From Sporosarcina trichiuri (GTDB lineage Bacteria > Bacillota > Bacilli > Bacillales_A > Planococcaceae), in contig NZ_CP129119.1 in assembly GCF_030406775.1 (NCBI RefSeq), positions 2,511,501 through 2,575,500 of the forward strand: a DNA stretch of 64,000 nucleotides, read 5' to 3'. The position numbers were made by a program, and so were the translations under genes. Positions 35,485 to 44,031 of the stretch are shown piece by piece. How positions within the stretch are numbered: the first letter of the stretch is position 1; each line of letters starts with the position of its first letter. The notes under the pieces are model-generated. The model was not told the DNA's origin. It was given only the letters and a program-made list of their open reading frames with translations, and searched no databases.

Positions 35485-36645
35485 ATGACAACAACATTAC
35501 TCAGTAACGGAACAGTCGTGACACCCGATGGCCTGGCGGAGCACTGTGATGTGTTCATCGAAGACGGTGTGATCCGCGAAGTGGGCCCTGGCCTGAAGCG
35601 TGAAGCGGACGAGCATATCGATGCGTCAGGACAGGTTGTACTGCCGGGGTTCATCGACATGCATATCCACGGGGCGGCAGGAGCGGACGTCATGGATGCC
35701 ACACCGGAAGCGATCCGGACGATGGCGGACGTGCTGCCGAAGGAAGGGACGACCTCCTTCCTCGCGACGTCCATGACACAGGCACCGGAAGCGATCAGCG
35801 CGGCGATGAAGAATCTGGCCGGCTTTGAATCGGTGCCCGGTCAGGCGGACATGCTCGGCATCCATCTGGAAGGGCCGTTCGTGTCGCCGAAACGCGCCGG
35901 TGCACAGCCGCTGCAGTACATCTGCCCGCCGGATGCCGATCAGTTCGATCAGTGGCAGAAGGAAGCGGACGGTAAGATCCGGATGGTGACGCTGGCACCG
36001 GAAGAGCCGGGCGGCAAGGCATTCATTGCCAAACTGTCGTCCGAAAGCGTCATTGCGTCTCTCGGTCATACGAACGCGACGGTCCTCGAGATGGAGGATG
36101 CGGCAGCAGCCGGCGCGAAGCAGGCGACGCATCTGTACAACCAGATGTCCCCCTTCCATCACCGGGAGCCGGGTGCGATCGGCGGGGCGCTGCTGACGGA
36201 CGGCCTGTGTGCGGAAATCATCGCGGACTTCATCCACAGCCATCCGAAATCCGTGGAACTCGCCTACCGCATGAAAGGCCCGGATCGTCTCATTCTCATT
36301 ACCGATGCAATGCGTGCGAAAGGCCTGGATCCGGGGGAATACGAGCTCGGCGGCCAGCCGGTCCACGTGACGGAAACCGATGCACGGCTCGCGGACGGCA
36401 CGCTGGCCGGCAGTATCCTGAAGATGGGACAGGCTGTGCGGAATGTTGCCGTGATGCTCGGTCTCGGACCTGTGGAAGTGGCGAAGATTTCATCGGGCAA
36501 CGCAGCGCGACAGCTCGGCTTGGATCAGAAGGGTGCCATCGCGGAAGGGAAGGATGCGGATCTCGTCCTGCTGGATGCGGACTGGGAAGTCACCCGGACG
36601 ATCTGCCGCGGTGTGACAGGGTATGAACGCCATGGAAGCAAGTAA
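35485..36645 (+). CDS. nagA: N-acetylglucosamine-6-phosphate deacetylase
   Basis: A 386-aa amidohydrolase that converts GlcNAc-6-P to GlcN-6-P and acetate. Visible sites are GFIDMHIHGAAG (HxH metal motif), GIHLEGPFVSPKRAGA with the metal Glu, ASLGHTNA and ATHLYNQMSPFHHREPG with the two His ligands, and LITDAMRAKG with the catalytic Asp. Length and motif order match family members. It lies between the transporter and its regulator. Confidence 0.95.
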   Translation: MTTTLLSNGTVVTPDGLAEHCDVFIEDGVIREVGPGLKREADEHIDASGQVVLPGFIDMHIHGAAGADVMDATPEAIRTMADVLPKEGTTSFLATSMTQAPEAISAAMKNLAGFESVPGQADMLGIHLEGPFVSPKRAGAQPLQYICPPDADQFDQWQKEADGKIRMVTLAPEEPGGKAFIAKLSSESVIASLGHTNATVLEMEDAAAAGAKQATHLYNQMSPFHHREPGAIGGALLTDGLCAEIIADFIHSHPKSVELAYRMKGPDRLILITDAMRAKGLDPGEYELGGQPVHVTETDARLADGTLAGSILKMGQAVRNVAVMLGLGPVEVAKISSGNAARQLGLDQKGAIAEGKDADLVLLDADWEVTRTICRGVTGYERHGSK

Positions 36646-36681
36646 GGGACGGGCCGGCACCCCGGCGGATCGGCGGTGGTC

Positions 36682-37407
36682 ATGATCGTCGACAAGCAAT
36701 CATCGATTCCGATCTACGTCCAGATCGAGGAGCTGCTGCGCGAACGGATTGCCTGCGGAACCTATCCTGTCAATTCCCTCATCCCGTCCGAGCGGGAGTT
36801 GTCCGAGCAGTTCGGCGTCAGCCGGATGACCGTCCGGCAGTCGCTCATGAACCTCGTCAAGGAGGGGCTGCTGTACCGGGAGAAGGGCCGGGGAACATTC
36901 GTCGCCGAAGAGAAGATGGAACAGCCGCTGAACGGGCTGACCAGCTTCACGGAAGATATGAAAGCTCGCGGGTTCGTGCCGGGAACAGCGCTCGTCAGTT
37001 TCAAGGAGGTTAAGCCGGATAAGCAGGTGGCGGCCCGGCTTGGACTGCCGGCCGGTGCACTGGTCTACCAGATTGTCCGCGTCCGGTACGCCGACAATAC
37101 ACCGATGGCGATCGAGCGGTCGTTCCTGCCTGTGGCTCTGCTGCCGGATTTGACGGAAGCCGCCTTGCAGGGTTCGCTCTATGCCTACATTGAACAGGAA
37201 TGCGGACTCGTGATCGGGCAGGCGGTACAGCGGATGGAAGCAGCCCTTGCAAAGCAGGAGGACGCAGAGTTCCTCCAGATCAGCCTGCCTGCCGCAGTCG
37301 TTCTGATCGAGCGGGTGAGCGCCCTTGACGACGGCCGTCCGTTTGAAGTGGTGCGCAGTACATACCGGGCGGACCGCTATAAATTCATCAGTGAAATCGG
37401 GAGGTGA
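36682..37407 (+). CDS. nagR: GntR/HutC-family regulator, NagR (YvoA)-like
   Basis: A 241-aa repressor. The N-terminal wHTH is IPIYVQIEELLRERI with SERELSEQFGVSRMTVRQSLMNLVKEGLLYREKGRGTFVA, a nearly canonical GntR domain. The C-terminal UTRA effector domain has VPGTALVSFKEVKPDK and RVRYADNTPMAIERSFLP. In Bacillus, NagR binds GlcN-6-P or GlcNAc-6-P and controls nag genes. The palindrome at 33433-33453 is its likely target. ATG 36682 follows GGCGGTGG. The stop codon is embedded in the ribosome site of the next gene. Confidence 0.92.
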   Translation: MIVDKQSSIPIYVQIEELLRERIACGTYPVNSLIPSERELSEQFGVSRMTVRQSLMNLVKEGLLYREKGRGTFVAEEKMEQPLNGLTSFTEDMKARGFVPGTALVSFKEVKPDKQVAARLGLPAGALVYQIVRVRYADNTPMAIERSFLPVALLPDLTEAALQGSLYAYIEQECGLVIGQAVQRMEAALAKQEDAEFLQISLPAAVVLIERVSALDDGRPFEVVRSTYRADRYKFISEIGR

Positions 37408-37414
37408 TCCTGCC

Positions 37415-38137
37415 ATGACAGGGTATATTGAAAAGGTACAGCAACTGATCGGCGAAGCGGGGGAGGCAGCCGTCCCCGTTTTGAAGGGAGCGGCGGGTGA
37501 ACTGGCCGCGCGTCTCAGCCGGGGCGGGATCATCCAGCTGTTCGGCTCGGGCCATTCACAGCTGCTCGCACAGGAAGGGTTCTACCGGGCGGGCAGCCTT
37601 GTGCCTGTCCGGCCGATCTCCATCGGGCCGCTCATGCTGCATGAAGGGGCTGTGAGTTCTTCCATGTATGAGAAAGATCCGGCATTCAGCAGATCGTTCC
37701 TGGACAAGCTCGATATCCGGCCCGAGGATGCGGTGATCATCATCTCCACATCCGGCCGGAATCCGGTTCCGCTCGACGTCGCTGAATATGCTGCTGCACA
37801 AGGCGCCTATACGGTTTCCCTGCAGTCTTTGCGGTATACTGAACAAGAGCATCCATCGCGCCATGCGTCCGGCAGGCGGCTCGAAGAACTCGTCGCGGCT
37901 GTGCTGGATACGCAAGTGCCGCCGGGCGATGCGGTCATGCAGGTCGGCGGTGTGCAGTGCGGTCCGGTGTCTTCGGTCATCGGCAATACGCTGCTGCATG
38001 CGCTGTTCTGCGAGACCGTCGCCGCCATGGAAGCGGACGGGCGCACCCCTCCGGTTTTCAAGAGCGGCAACTTGGAGGGAAATGCAGAGTATAACGAAAA
38101 ACTGGTCGCCGCCTACAGCGGCCGCATCAAGTTCTAA
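37415..38137 (+). CDS. SIS-domain phosphosugar-binding protein (UPF0309-like)
   Basis: A 240-aa protein with one SIS fold: IIQLFGSGHSQLLAQEGFYRAG at residues about 40-60 (sugar-phosphate loop), AVIIISTSGRNPVPLDVAEYA (second Ser/Thr-rich loop), and AVFKSGNLEGNAEYNEKLV-like C-terminal residues (here PVFKSGNLEGNAEYN). The ribosome site GGAGGTGATCC is an 11-base perfect complement to the 16S 3' end and contains the nagR stop, so strong coupled translation is expected. It occupies the place where nagB (GlcN-6-P deaminase) often sits. A deaminase or isomerase role is possible but unproven; MurQ-type etherase is less likely because of the short length. Confidence 0.85.
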   Translation: MTGYIEKVQQLIGEAGEAAVPVLKGAAGELAARLSRGGIIQLFGSGHSQLLAQEGFYRAGSLVPVRPISIGPLMLHEGAVSSSMYEKDPAFSRSFLDKLDIRPEDAVIIISTSGRNPVPLDVAEYAAAQGAYTVSLQSLRYTEQEHPSRHASGRRLEELVAAVLDTQVPPGDAVMQVGGVQCGPVSSVIGNTLLHALFCETVAAMEADGRTPPVFKSGNLEGNAEYNEKLVAAYSGRIKF

Positions 38138-38157
38138 TTTTAAAGGAGAGATCGGTT

Positions 38158-38424
38158 ATGGAAAAGAAAACGTACACAATCACAAGCAGTGAAGGGCTCC
38201 ATGCACGTCCTTGTTCCCTTCTTGTCTCAGCTGTCACCCCGTTCCAGTCGGACGTCACAATCACCTATAACGGGAAGAAAGCGAATATGAAATCGATTAT
38301 GGGTGTCATGGGCATGGGCATCGAGTCCGGCGCGCAAGTGGACGTGGAAGCGGATGGCGCTGACGAATCAGAGGCGATCGCGAAAGTGGACGAGATCATG
38401 AAGCAGGAAAGTATCGGCGAGTGA
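38158..38424 (+). CDS. ptsH: PTS phosphocarrier HPr
   Basis: An 88-aa protein with His15 in GLHARPCS (phosphorylated by enzyme I) and Ser46 in KSIMGVM (HPr kinase site, used for CcpA signalling). The Cys after RP is slightly unusual, as family members commonly have Ala. AAAGGAGAG precedes the ATG. The last codons overlap the ptsI GTG. Confidence 0.95.
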   Translation: MEKKTYTITSSEGLHARPCSLLVSAVTPFQSDVTITYNGKKANMKSIMGVMGMGIESGAQVDVEADGADESEAIAKVDEIMKQESIGE

Positions 38425-40133
38425 CAAACGAACTGACAGGGATCGGGGTTTCCGACGGCATTGCGATCGCCAGAGCCTACCGTCTGGAATCACCTGATCT
38501 GACCGTTGAAAAGCGCACGATCGACGACCCGGCATCGGAAATCGCCCGGTTCGAATCCGCTCAAAGTGAAGCGGCTGATGAACTGGAAGCCATCCGTAAA
38601 AAAGCTGAAGAGAATTTCGGCGCAGACAAGGCGGCCATTTTCGGTGCGCACCTGCTCGTCCTGAACGATCCGGAACTGCTGTCGAGTGTGAAGGGCAGCA
38701 TCGAGCAGGGAAACAACGCCGAGTATGCACTCCAGCAGGCGGCGGATACATTCACGGCAATGTTCGAAGCAATGGACAACGAATACATGCGCGAGCGGGC
38801 GGCGGACGTCCGGGACGTGACGAAGCGCCTTCTCGCCAAACTGCTCGGCGTGCACGTTTCCGATCCATCCTCGATCGATGAAGAAGTTATCATCGTGGCG
38901 GATGACCTGACCCCGTCTGCGACCGCACAGCTGAACAAGGAGTTTGTCAAAGGGTTCGTGACGAATATCGGCGGCCGCACGTCGCACTCCGCTATTCTCG
39001 GGCGGATGCTTGAAATACCGGCGGTGGTCGGCACGAAGTCGGCAATGGACGCAATCGAGCAGGGCACACAGCTGGTCGTGGACGGCACGGACGGATTGGT
39101 GCTGATCGATCCGACGGAACAGGCTGTCCATGACTACACGGTCAAACAGGAAAAGTTCCAGCAGGACAAGGAGCTGCTGAAGCGCTATGTGACGGAATCG
39201 ACAAAGACGAGCGACGGACAGCACGTTGAAGTCGGCGCGAATATCGCATCTGTCGATGACCTGCCGCTGGCGGACAAAAACGGAGCGGAAGGCGTCGGCC
39301 TGTTCCGCACCGAATTCCTGTACATGGGCAACAGCGACTGGCCGACCGAAGAAGAGCAGCTGGAAGCATACAAAGCGGTGTTGACCGCAATGGGCGACCG
39401 GCCGACCGTTGTCCGGACGCTCGATATCGGCGGGGACAAGGAGCTCGATTATTTCAAGACGCCGGATGAAATGAATCCGTTCCTCGGTGAACGCGCCATC
39501 CGTCTCTGCTTCGCGGAGCCGGACATGTTCCGCACACAGTTGCGGGCACTCCTGCGGGCGAGCATTCACGGGAACCTGAAGATCATGTTCCCGATGATTG
39601 CGACGCTCGAAGAGTTCCGGAAGGCGAAGGGCATGCTGCTGGAAGAAGAAGAGAAACTGAAAGCGGACGGTTTTGCGGTAAGTGAGTCGTATGAAGTCGG
39701 CATGATGCTCGAGATCCCGGCAGCCGCCGTCATTGCGGACCTGTTCGCAAAAGAGGTCGACTTCTTCTCGATCGGCACGAACGACCTGATCCAGTACACG
39801 ATGGCCGCAGACCGCATGAACGAATCGGTCTCCTATCTGTACCAGCCGACCCATCCGGCCGTGCTGCGTCTGATCCACAATGTGATCACGGCTGCGCACA
39901 AGGAAGGCAAATGGGCCGGCATGTGCGGCGAAGTCGCGGGCGACCCGCTGGCCATCCCGATCCTGCTCGGCATGGGCCTCGACGAGTTCTCGATGAGCCC
40001 GTCCAGCATCCTAAAAGCGCGCTCCCAGATCGCAGGTCTTTCGAAGGCTGACTGGGAAGGATACATTCCGGAAATCCTCCAGATGGGCACATCTGAAGAG
40101 ATCATTCGGTTCGTACAGGACCACAGTAAATGA
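38421..40133 (+). CDS. ptsI: PTS enzyme I
   Basis: This 570-aa phosphoenolpyruvate-protein phosphotransferase starts at a GTG overlapping the ptsH stop (GTGA). The active His189 is in GGRTSHSAILGRM. The PEP-binding barrel has GVGLFRTEFLYM, RTLDIGGDKEL, MFPMIATLEEFRKAK, FSIGTNDLIQYT and the Cys-containing WAGMCGEVAGDP. It is the general energy-coupling protein for all PTS sugars in the cell. Here it is placed within the GlcNAc locus, not beside ptsG. Confidence 0.96.
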   Translation: MTNELTGIGVSDGIAIARAYRLESPDLTVEKRTIDDPASEIARFESAQSEAADELEAIRKKAEENFGADKAAIFGAHLLVLNDPELLSSVKGSIEQGNNAEYALQQAADTFTAMFEAMDNEYMRERAADVRDVTKRLLAKLLGVHVSDPSSIDEEVIIVADDLTPSATAQLNKEFVKGFVTNIGGRTSHSAILGRMLEIPAVVGTKSAMDAIEQGTQLVVDGTDGLVLIDPTEQAVHDYTVKQEKFQQDKELLKRYVTESTKTSDGQHVEVGANIASVDDLPLADKNGAEGVGLFRTEFLYMGNSDWPTEEEQLEAYKAVLTAMGDRPTVVRTLDIGGDKELDYFKTPDEMNPFLGERAIRLCFAEPDMFRTQLRALLRASIHGNLKIMFPMIATLEEFRKAKGMLLEEEEKLKADGFAVSESYEVGMMLEIPAAAVIADLFAKEVDFFSIGTNDLIQYTMAADRMNESVSYLYQPTHPAVLRLIHNVITAAHKEGKWAGMCGEVAGDPLAIPILLGMGLDEFSMSPSSILKARSQIAGLSKADWEGYIPEILQMGTSEEIIRFVQDHSK

Positions 40134-40166
40134 AAAAAGCGGAACCGGGACGCGGTTCCGCTTTTT
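40133..40166. terminator. bidirectional terminator after ptsI
   Basis: AAAAAAGCGGAACCG and CGGTTCCGCTTTTT form a long stem that begins at the ptsI stop and serves the convergent lipoprotein gene too. Confidence 0.9.
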
Positions 40167-40172
40167 CGTATG

Positions 40173-40763
40173 TCATTTTTTATCTTCAAAGGTGAGTTTC
40201 TTGCCGTCCGGCATTGTGATCTCCATGTCGAACTTCACATAATCATCTTTCAGACCGAATGCATCCAACGCCTGCTGGATGGCGTCTTCTTTCGACGTCG
40301 TTTCAGTGATGGTGAGTTCTTTCAGTTTTGGATAGATTTCATCGAACGCTTCCTGTCCGTTCAGGTTCTGATTGGACAGTTCATCTTCTACTTTTGCTTC
40401 GACGACACCATTGTCCTGCTCGATTTCGATTTCATATTCCTGGTCCTTGCCGTAGTCGACTTCCAGTTCGAATTCATCATACGCGAGCTGGTCCATCTTT
40501 TCCTTCATATCGTCCTGGCCGTCGGCTGCTGTGTCCGATGAATCGGATGTGCCGCTTGTATCCGTCTCTGTACCCGTACTGCCGTCTTCACTGTCCGTAC
40601 CGGCATCGTCCATTCCGGTATCCGTGTCATTGACGGAGCCCGGTTCCGTGGCCGTGTCCTCCGTACCGGTTGTATCTGTCGCTTTGTCGTCGTCCGTGCT
40701 GCCGCAAGCCCCGAGTAGCAGGCTCAGCGCAAGGACGCTGCCTGCCGCTGCTGTTGGTTTCAT
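40173..40763 (-). CDS. lipoprotein with C-terminal YusW-like domain
   Basis: A 196-aa protein. The N-terminal lipoprotein signal ends in LLLGACGSTDDD. Residues about 23-85 are a low-complexity Thr/Asp/Glu/Ser/Gly linker. The C-terminal part from about 92 (YDEFELEVDYGKDQEYEIEIEQDNGVVEAKVEDE...LKDDYVKFDMEITMPDGKKLTFE) resembles the YusW-like domain of Bacillus. It is a surface-anchored protein of unknown function, monocistronic and convergent with ptsI. Confidence 0.8.
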   Translation of the reverse strand: MKPTAAAGSVLALSLLLGACGSTDDDKATDTTGTEDTATEPGSVNDTDTGMDDAGTDSEDGSTGTETDTSGTSDSSDTAADGQDDMKEKMDQLAYDEFELEVDYGKDQEYEIEIEQDNGVVEAKVEDELSNQNLNGQEAFDEIYPKLKELTITETTSKEDAIQQALDAFGLKDDYVKFDMEITMPDGKKLTFEDKK

Positions 40764-40877
40764 GATGCAGTCCTCCTGTTTGAGTTCATTACAACCAGTG
40801 TTCCCGGTTCCATCGGTACCAAACAGAAAGAAGATGCGCTATACTTGGAAAATAGCGAAAACGGAAGGAAGGATCTT

Positions 40878-42257
40878 ATGATAACTGCAATTGAACAGCT
40901 GACAGAGGACCTGTCAAAATTCCTGGAGCCCGATCAGATCACGGTGAACGAAACGGTCCGCGACCTGCATAGCAAGGACGAATCCTACCATACGCCGAGC
41001 CTGCCGGATATGGTCGTCTTTCCGAGGTCGACCGAGGAGGTGAGCCGGATCGTCAAAACGGCGGCTGCACACAAGATGCCGGTCATCCCGTTCGGCGTCG
41101 GCTCGAGTCTCGAAGGCCACGTGATCCCGTATGACAGCGGCATCACGATAGACTTCACGGAGATGGATAAAATCCTCGACATCCGTCCGGCGGATATGCT
41201 TGTTACGGTCCAGCCGGGCGTCACGCGCACTGCGCTTAACAAAGAACTGAAGAAGCATGGCCTGTTCTTCTCGGTCGATCCGGGAGCGGACGCCACGCTC
41301 GGCGGCATGGCCGCAACGAATGCGAGCGGCACGACGTCCGTCAAATACGGCGTCATGCGAGATCAGGTCCGGGATATGGAAGTGGTGCTGGCGGACGGAA
41401 CGATCATCCATACGGGCAATATGGCGGCGAAGTCGTCGTCCGGCTATCATCTGAACGGCCTGTTCGTCGGCTCGGAAGGCACACTTGGCTGCTTCACGGA
41501 ACTGACGCTGCGTGTGTTCGGTATCCCTGAGGTGACGGTTGCCGCCCGCGCCGTCTTTGACTCGGTCACCAATGCAATCGAAGCCGTACCTGCGATTCTG
41601 CAGGCCGGTATCCCGATCGCCCGGGTGGAGCTCGTCGACACGGAATCGATTCGCCAGGTGAACGCCTACAGCGAAACGGATTACGCCGAGCAGCCGACGC
41701 TGTTCCTGGAATTCCACGGCAACGAGGCCGGCCTCGCCCAGGATGTTGCGTTCACGGAAGAGATCGTCAACGACTTCGGCTGTAAAGAGATCCTGTTCGA
41801 AAAGGAGACCGCGAGCCGCAACCAGCTGTGGGAAGCGCGCCACAATGCGGCGTACGCCTACACGCACGGCTTCCCGCGCAAACAGATGATGCTGACGGAT
41901 GTCTGTGTCCCGATTTCGGAACTCGCAGAGGCGGTCGTCTTCGCCCGGGAAGAGCTCGACCGGCTGCGGCTCGAAGGCGGCATCGTCGGCCACGTCGGCG
42001 ACGGCAACTTCCACGTCCTGCTCATGATCGATCACGATGACGCAGACGAACTGCGGCGGGCCAATGACTACAACGAAACCATCGTCCGCCGCGCCCTCGC
42101 CTGCGGCGGCACGTGCACCGGTGAGCACGGCGTCGGCGTCGGCAAACAGAAATACCAGCGTGAGGAACACGGTGCCGCCTATGACGTCATGCTGAAGATC
42201 AAGCAGGCGCTCGACCCGGAGAACTTGCTGAACCCAGGAAAACTGATTATAGAATGA
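40878..42257 (+). CDS. FAD-linked oxidase, D-lactate/glycolate dehydrogenase type
   Basis: A 459-aa flavoprotein with the PCMH FAD-binding fold (VVFPRSTEEVSRIVKTAAAHKMPVIPFGVGSSLEG, DPGADATLGGMAATNASGTTSVKYG) and the C-terminal FAD-oxidase domain ending GTCTGEHGVGVGKQKYQREEHG. The block HVGDGNFHVLL supplies substrate-binding His. It resembles D-lactate dehydrogenase (cytochrome) and GlcD; the 2-hydroxyacid used cannot be fixed from sequence. ATG 40878 follows GGAAGGAAGG. It is monocistronic with a strong terminator. Confidence 0.88.
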   Translation: MITAIEQLTEDLSKFLEPDQITVNETVRDLHSKDESYHTPSLPDMVVFPRSTEEVSRIVKTAAAHKMPVIPFGVGSSLEGHVIPYDSGITIDFTEMDKILDIRPADMLVTVQPGVTRTALNKELKKHGLFFSVDPGADATLGGMAATNASGTTSVKYGVMRDQVRDMEVVLADGTIIHTGNMAAKSSSGYHLNGLFVGSEGTLGCFTELTLRVFGIPEVTVAARAVFDSVTNAIEAVPAILQAGIPIARVELVDTESIRQVNAYSETDYAEQPTLFLEFHGNEAGLAQDVAFTEEIVNDFGCKEILFEKETASRNQLWEARHNAAYAYTHGFPRKQMMLTDVCVPISELAEAVVFAREELDRLRLEGGIVGHVGDGNFHVLLMIDHDDADELRRANDYNETIVRRALACGGTCTGEHGVGVGKQKYQREEHGAAYDVMLKIKQALDPENLLNPGKLIIE

Positions 42258-42263
42258 CGCAAG

Positions 42264-42293
42264 CGAGCTGCCGGCCGGGCAGCTCGTTTTTTT
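42264..42293 (+). terminator. terminator of the FAD-linked oxidase gene
   Basis: CGAGCTGCC pairs with GGGCAGCTCG around GGCC and is followed by seven T. Confidence 0.9.
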
Positions 42294-42378
42294 GATTGAA
42301 GAGGGCACATGACTGTTGGTGGCGCAACTGCGACTCGTGTATGGAATTGTGTGCGAGGCGAAGATGCAGCCGTTTTAA

Positions 42379-42531
42379 TTGCACGAAGCCCAGGGAACCG
42401 GCAGCATCATGCGAAAAGGGCCGCCTTACTTGCACGAAGCCCAGCAAACCGGTGCCTTCATGTAAAAAGAGCTGTCTTACTTGCACGAAGTCCGGCCAAC
42501 CGACACACCATGCAAAAAGCCAGGCCCTGCA
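42379..42531 (+). repeat. Array E: three 51-bp direct repeats upstream of the P450 gene
   Basis: TTGCACGAAGYCC starts at 42379, 42430 and 42481, exactly 51 bp apart, and each unit also holds CATGYRAAAAG about 29 bp in. A degenerate partial copy may precede (gtgtgcgaggcgaag near 42350). Because 51 is a multiple of 3, an open frame runs through the array in frame with the P450 gene, but no ribosome site supports translation. The rest of 42294-42725 shows no clear feature. Confidence 0.85.
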
Positions 42532-42725
42532 TCGCCAGACCACCATGCCGAATCTCTCATGCCGCTCCCGCCAAATCAGTTCCTGGCTTGTCGGCGCCGC
42601 CGTTTCGGCGCATTCTTATTAAACCACTTCAGGCTGATTCCATTTTGCCCGCGCCCGGCGCCCGGCGTTTACCCAGCCGTTCCCAGGGAAAGGATATAGC
42701 AAAAAGGAAATGGAGCGGATCATAC

Positions 42726-43973
42726 ATGTCACCGATACCGAAAGAGGAAGGGATCGACCATACACTCGGCCTGATGAAGGAAGGCTATGACTACATCCCG
42801 AAGCGGAGCCGGGAGTTTGGCTCTCCGATCTTTGAAACGCGGCTGCTCGGGGAGCGTGTCATCTGTCTGACGGGGGAAGAGGCGGGCCGGATTTTCTATG
42901 ATAATGATAAATTCATCCGTCATGGGGCGGCACCGAAGCATGCCCAGAAAACACTGCTCGGCGAAAACGGGGTGCAGACGCTGGACGGGGAAGTGCACCA
43001 CCATCGGAAAGCGATGTTTATGGAACTTATGAATCCCGATCATACCCGCCAGCTCGGGAAGCTGACGGCGGACGAATGGGAGCGGAAACTCGATCAGTGG
43101 GGCAGCGGTGCGGACATCAACCTATATGAAACGGCCCAGGAGGTGCTCACCCGCGCTGCCGTCCGCTGGGCCGGCGTCCCGCTGTCCGAAGACGACGTCC
43201 AGAAGCGGACAGGCCAGATCGTCCAGCTGTTCGAATCGCCGACCTCCGTCGGTGTCCAGTATATCCGCGGCACCCGGGCGCGCAGTGATCTCGAAGACTG
43301 GATCGGGGGTCTCGTCGAGGACGTGCGCGCTGACCGGCTGCAGCCGCCGGCCGGCACAGCATTGCTGACATTCTCCCAGCATAAGGATCTGGACGGCAAT
43401 CCGCTCGATGCCCGCACAGCTGCAGTGGAAGTGCTGAACATCGTCCGGCCGATCGTTGCCGTTTCCATCTATATTGCATTCACAGCGCATGCGCTCCTTA
43501 CGCATCCGGAGGAACGCGCCAAACTGAAGGGCAGCAAAGAGGAACCAATCGAACACTTCGTGCAGGAAGTCCGCAGGCTGTACCCGTTCTTCCCGTTCAA
43601 TGCGGCGCGCGTCAAAGAGGAGTTCAGCTGGAACGGGGAAACTTTCGAAGAAGGCACGCTGGTCATCTTCGATTTCTATGGGACGAACCACGAAGAAGCG
43701 AACTGGCCGGATCCGGACCGGTTCCGTCCCGGACGGTTTGCCGCAGATACTGTCACGCCTTTCAATTTCGTTCCCCAAGGAGGCGGCGATCACGCGACCG
43801 GCCACCGCTGTCCGGGCGAGTGGGCGACTGTCGAAGTGATGAAAGTGACGCTCGATTACTTGGCGAACAAGATGGAGTATGACGTCCCGGATCAGGATCT
43901 CAGCTACAGCATGTCGAGCATTCCATCGATTCCGCAGAGTGAAATCATCCTCAACGGGGTTCATCGCCGCTGA
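42726..43973 (+). CDS. cypC: cytochrome P450 fatty-acid peroxygenase, CYP152 family
   Basis: This 415-aa P450 uses H2O2 to hydroxylate or decarboxylate fatty acids. The heme Cys362 lies in QGGGDHATGHRCPGEWATVE, the CYP152 signature. Arg241-Pro in the I-helix (VRPIVAVSIYIAF) is at nearly the same place as Arg242 of P450BSbeta, which binds the fatty-acid carboxylate and replaces the usual acid-alcohol pair. The K-helix ExxR is seen as EVRRLYPF. ATG 42726 with GGAAATGGAG upstream gives the family length. A longer in-frame extension to 42309 crosses array E and is rejected. Confidence 0.94.
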   Translation: MSPIPKEEGIDHTLGLMKEGYDYIPKRSREFGSPIFETRLLGERVICLTGEEAGRIFYDNDKFIRHGAAPKHAQKTLLGENGVQTLDGEVHHHRKAMFMELMNPDHTRQLGKLTADEWERKLDQWGSGADINLYETAQEVLTRAAVRWAGVPLSEDDVQKRTGQIVQLFESPTSVGVQYIRGTRARSDLEDWIGGLVEDVRADRLQPPAGTALLTFSQHKDLDGNPLDARTAAVEVLNIVRPIVAVSIYIAFTAHALLTHPEERAKLKGSKEEPIEHFVQEVRRLYPFFPFNAARVKEEFSWNGETFEEGTLVIFDFYGTNHEEANWPDPDRFRPGRFAADTVTPFNFVPQGGGDHATGHRCPGEWATVEVMKVTLDYLANKMEYDVPDQDLSYSMSSIPSIPQSEIILNGVHRR

Positions 43974-43979
43974 TTAAGG

Positions 43980-44031
43980 AAAACTGTCCAGGAAGCACCA
44001 GTACGGTCTTCCCCGGACAGTTTTTGGTTTT
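43980..44031. terminator. bidirectional terminator between the P450 and lysR genes
   Basis: AAAACTGTCC (43980-43989) pairs with GGACAGTTTT (44015-44024). T-rich tails occur on both strands. Confidence 0.8.

Noticed and set aside
42309-42725. N-terminal extension of the P450 (554-aa version)
   Set aside because: The extension crosses the 51-bp repeats and has no ribosome site. CYP152 proteins are about 415 aa and the ATG at 42726 gives that length.
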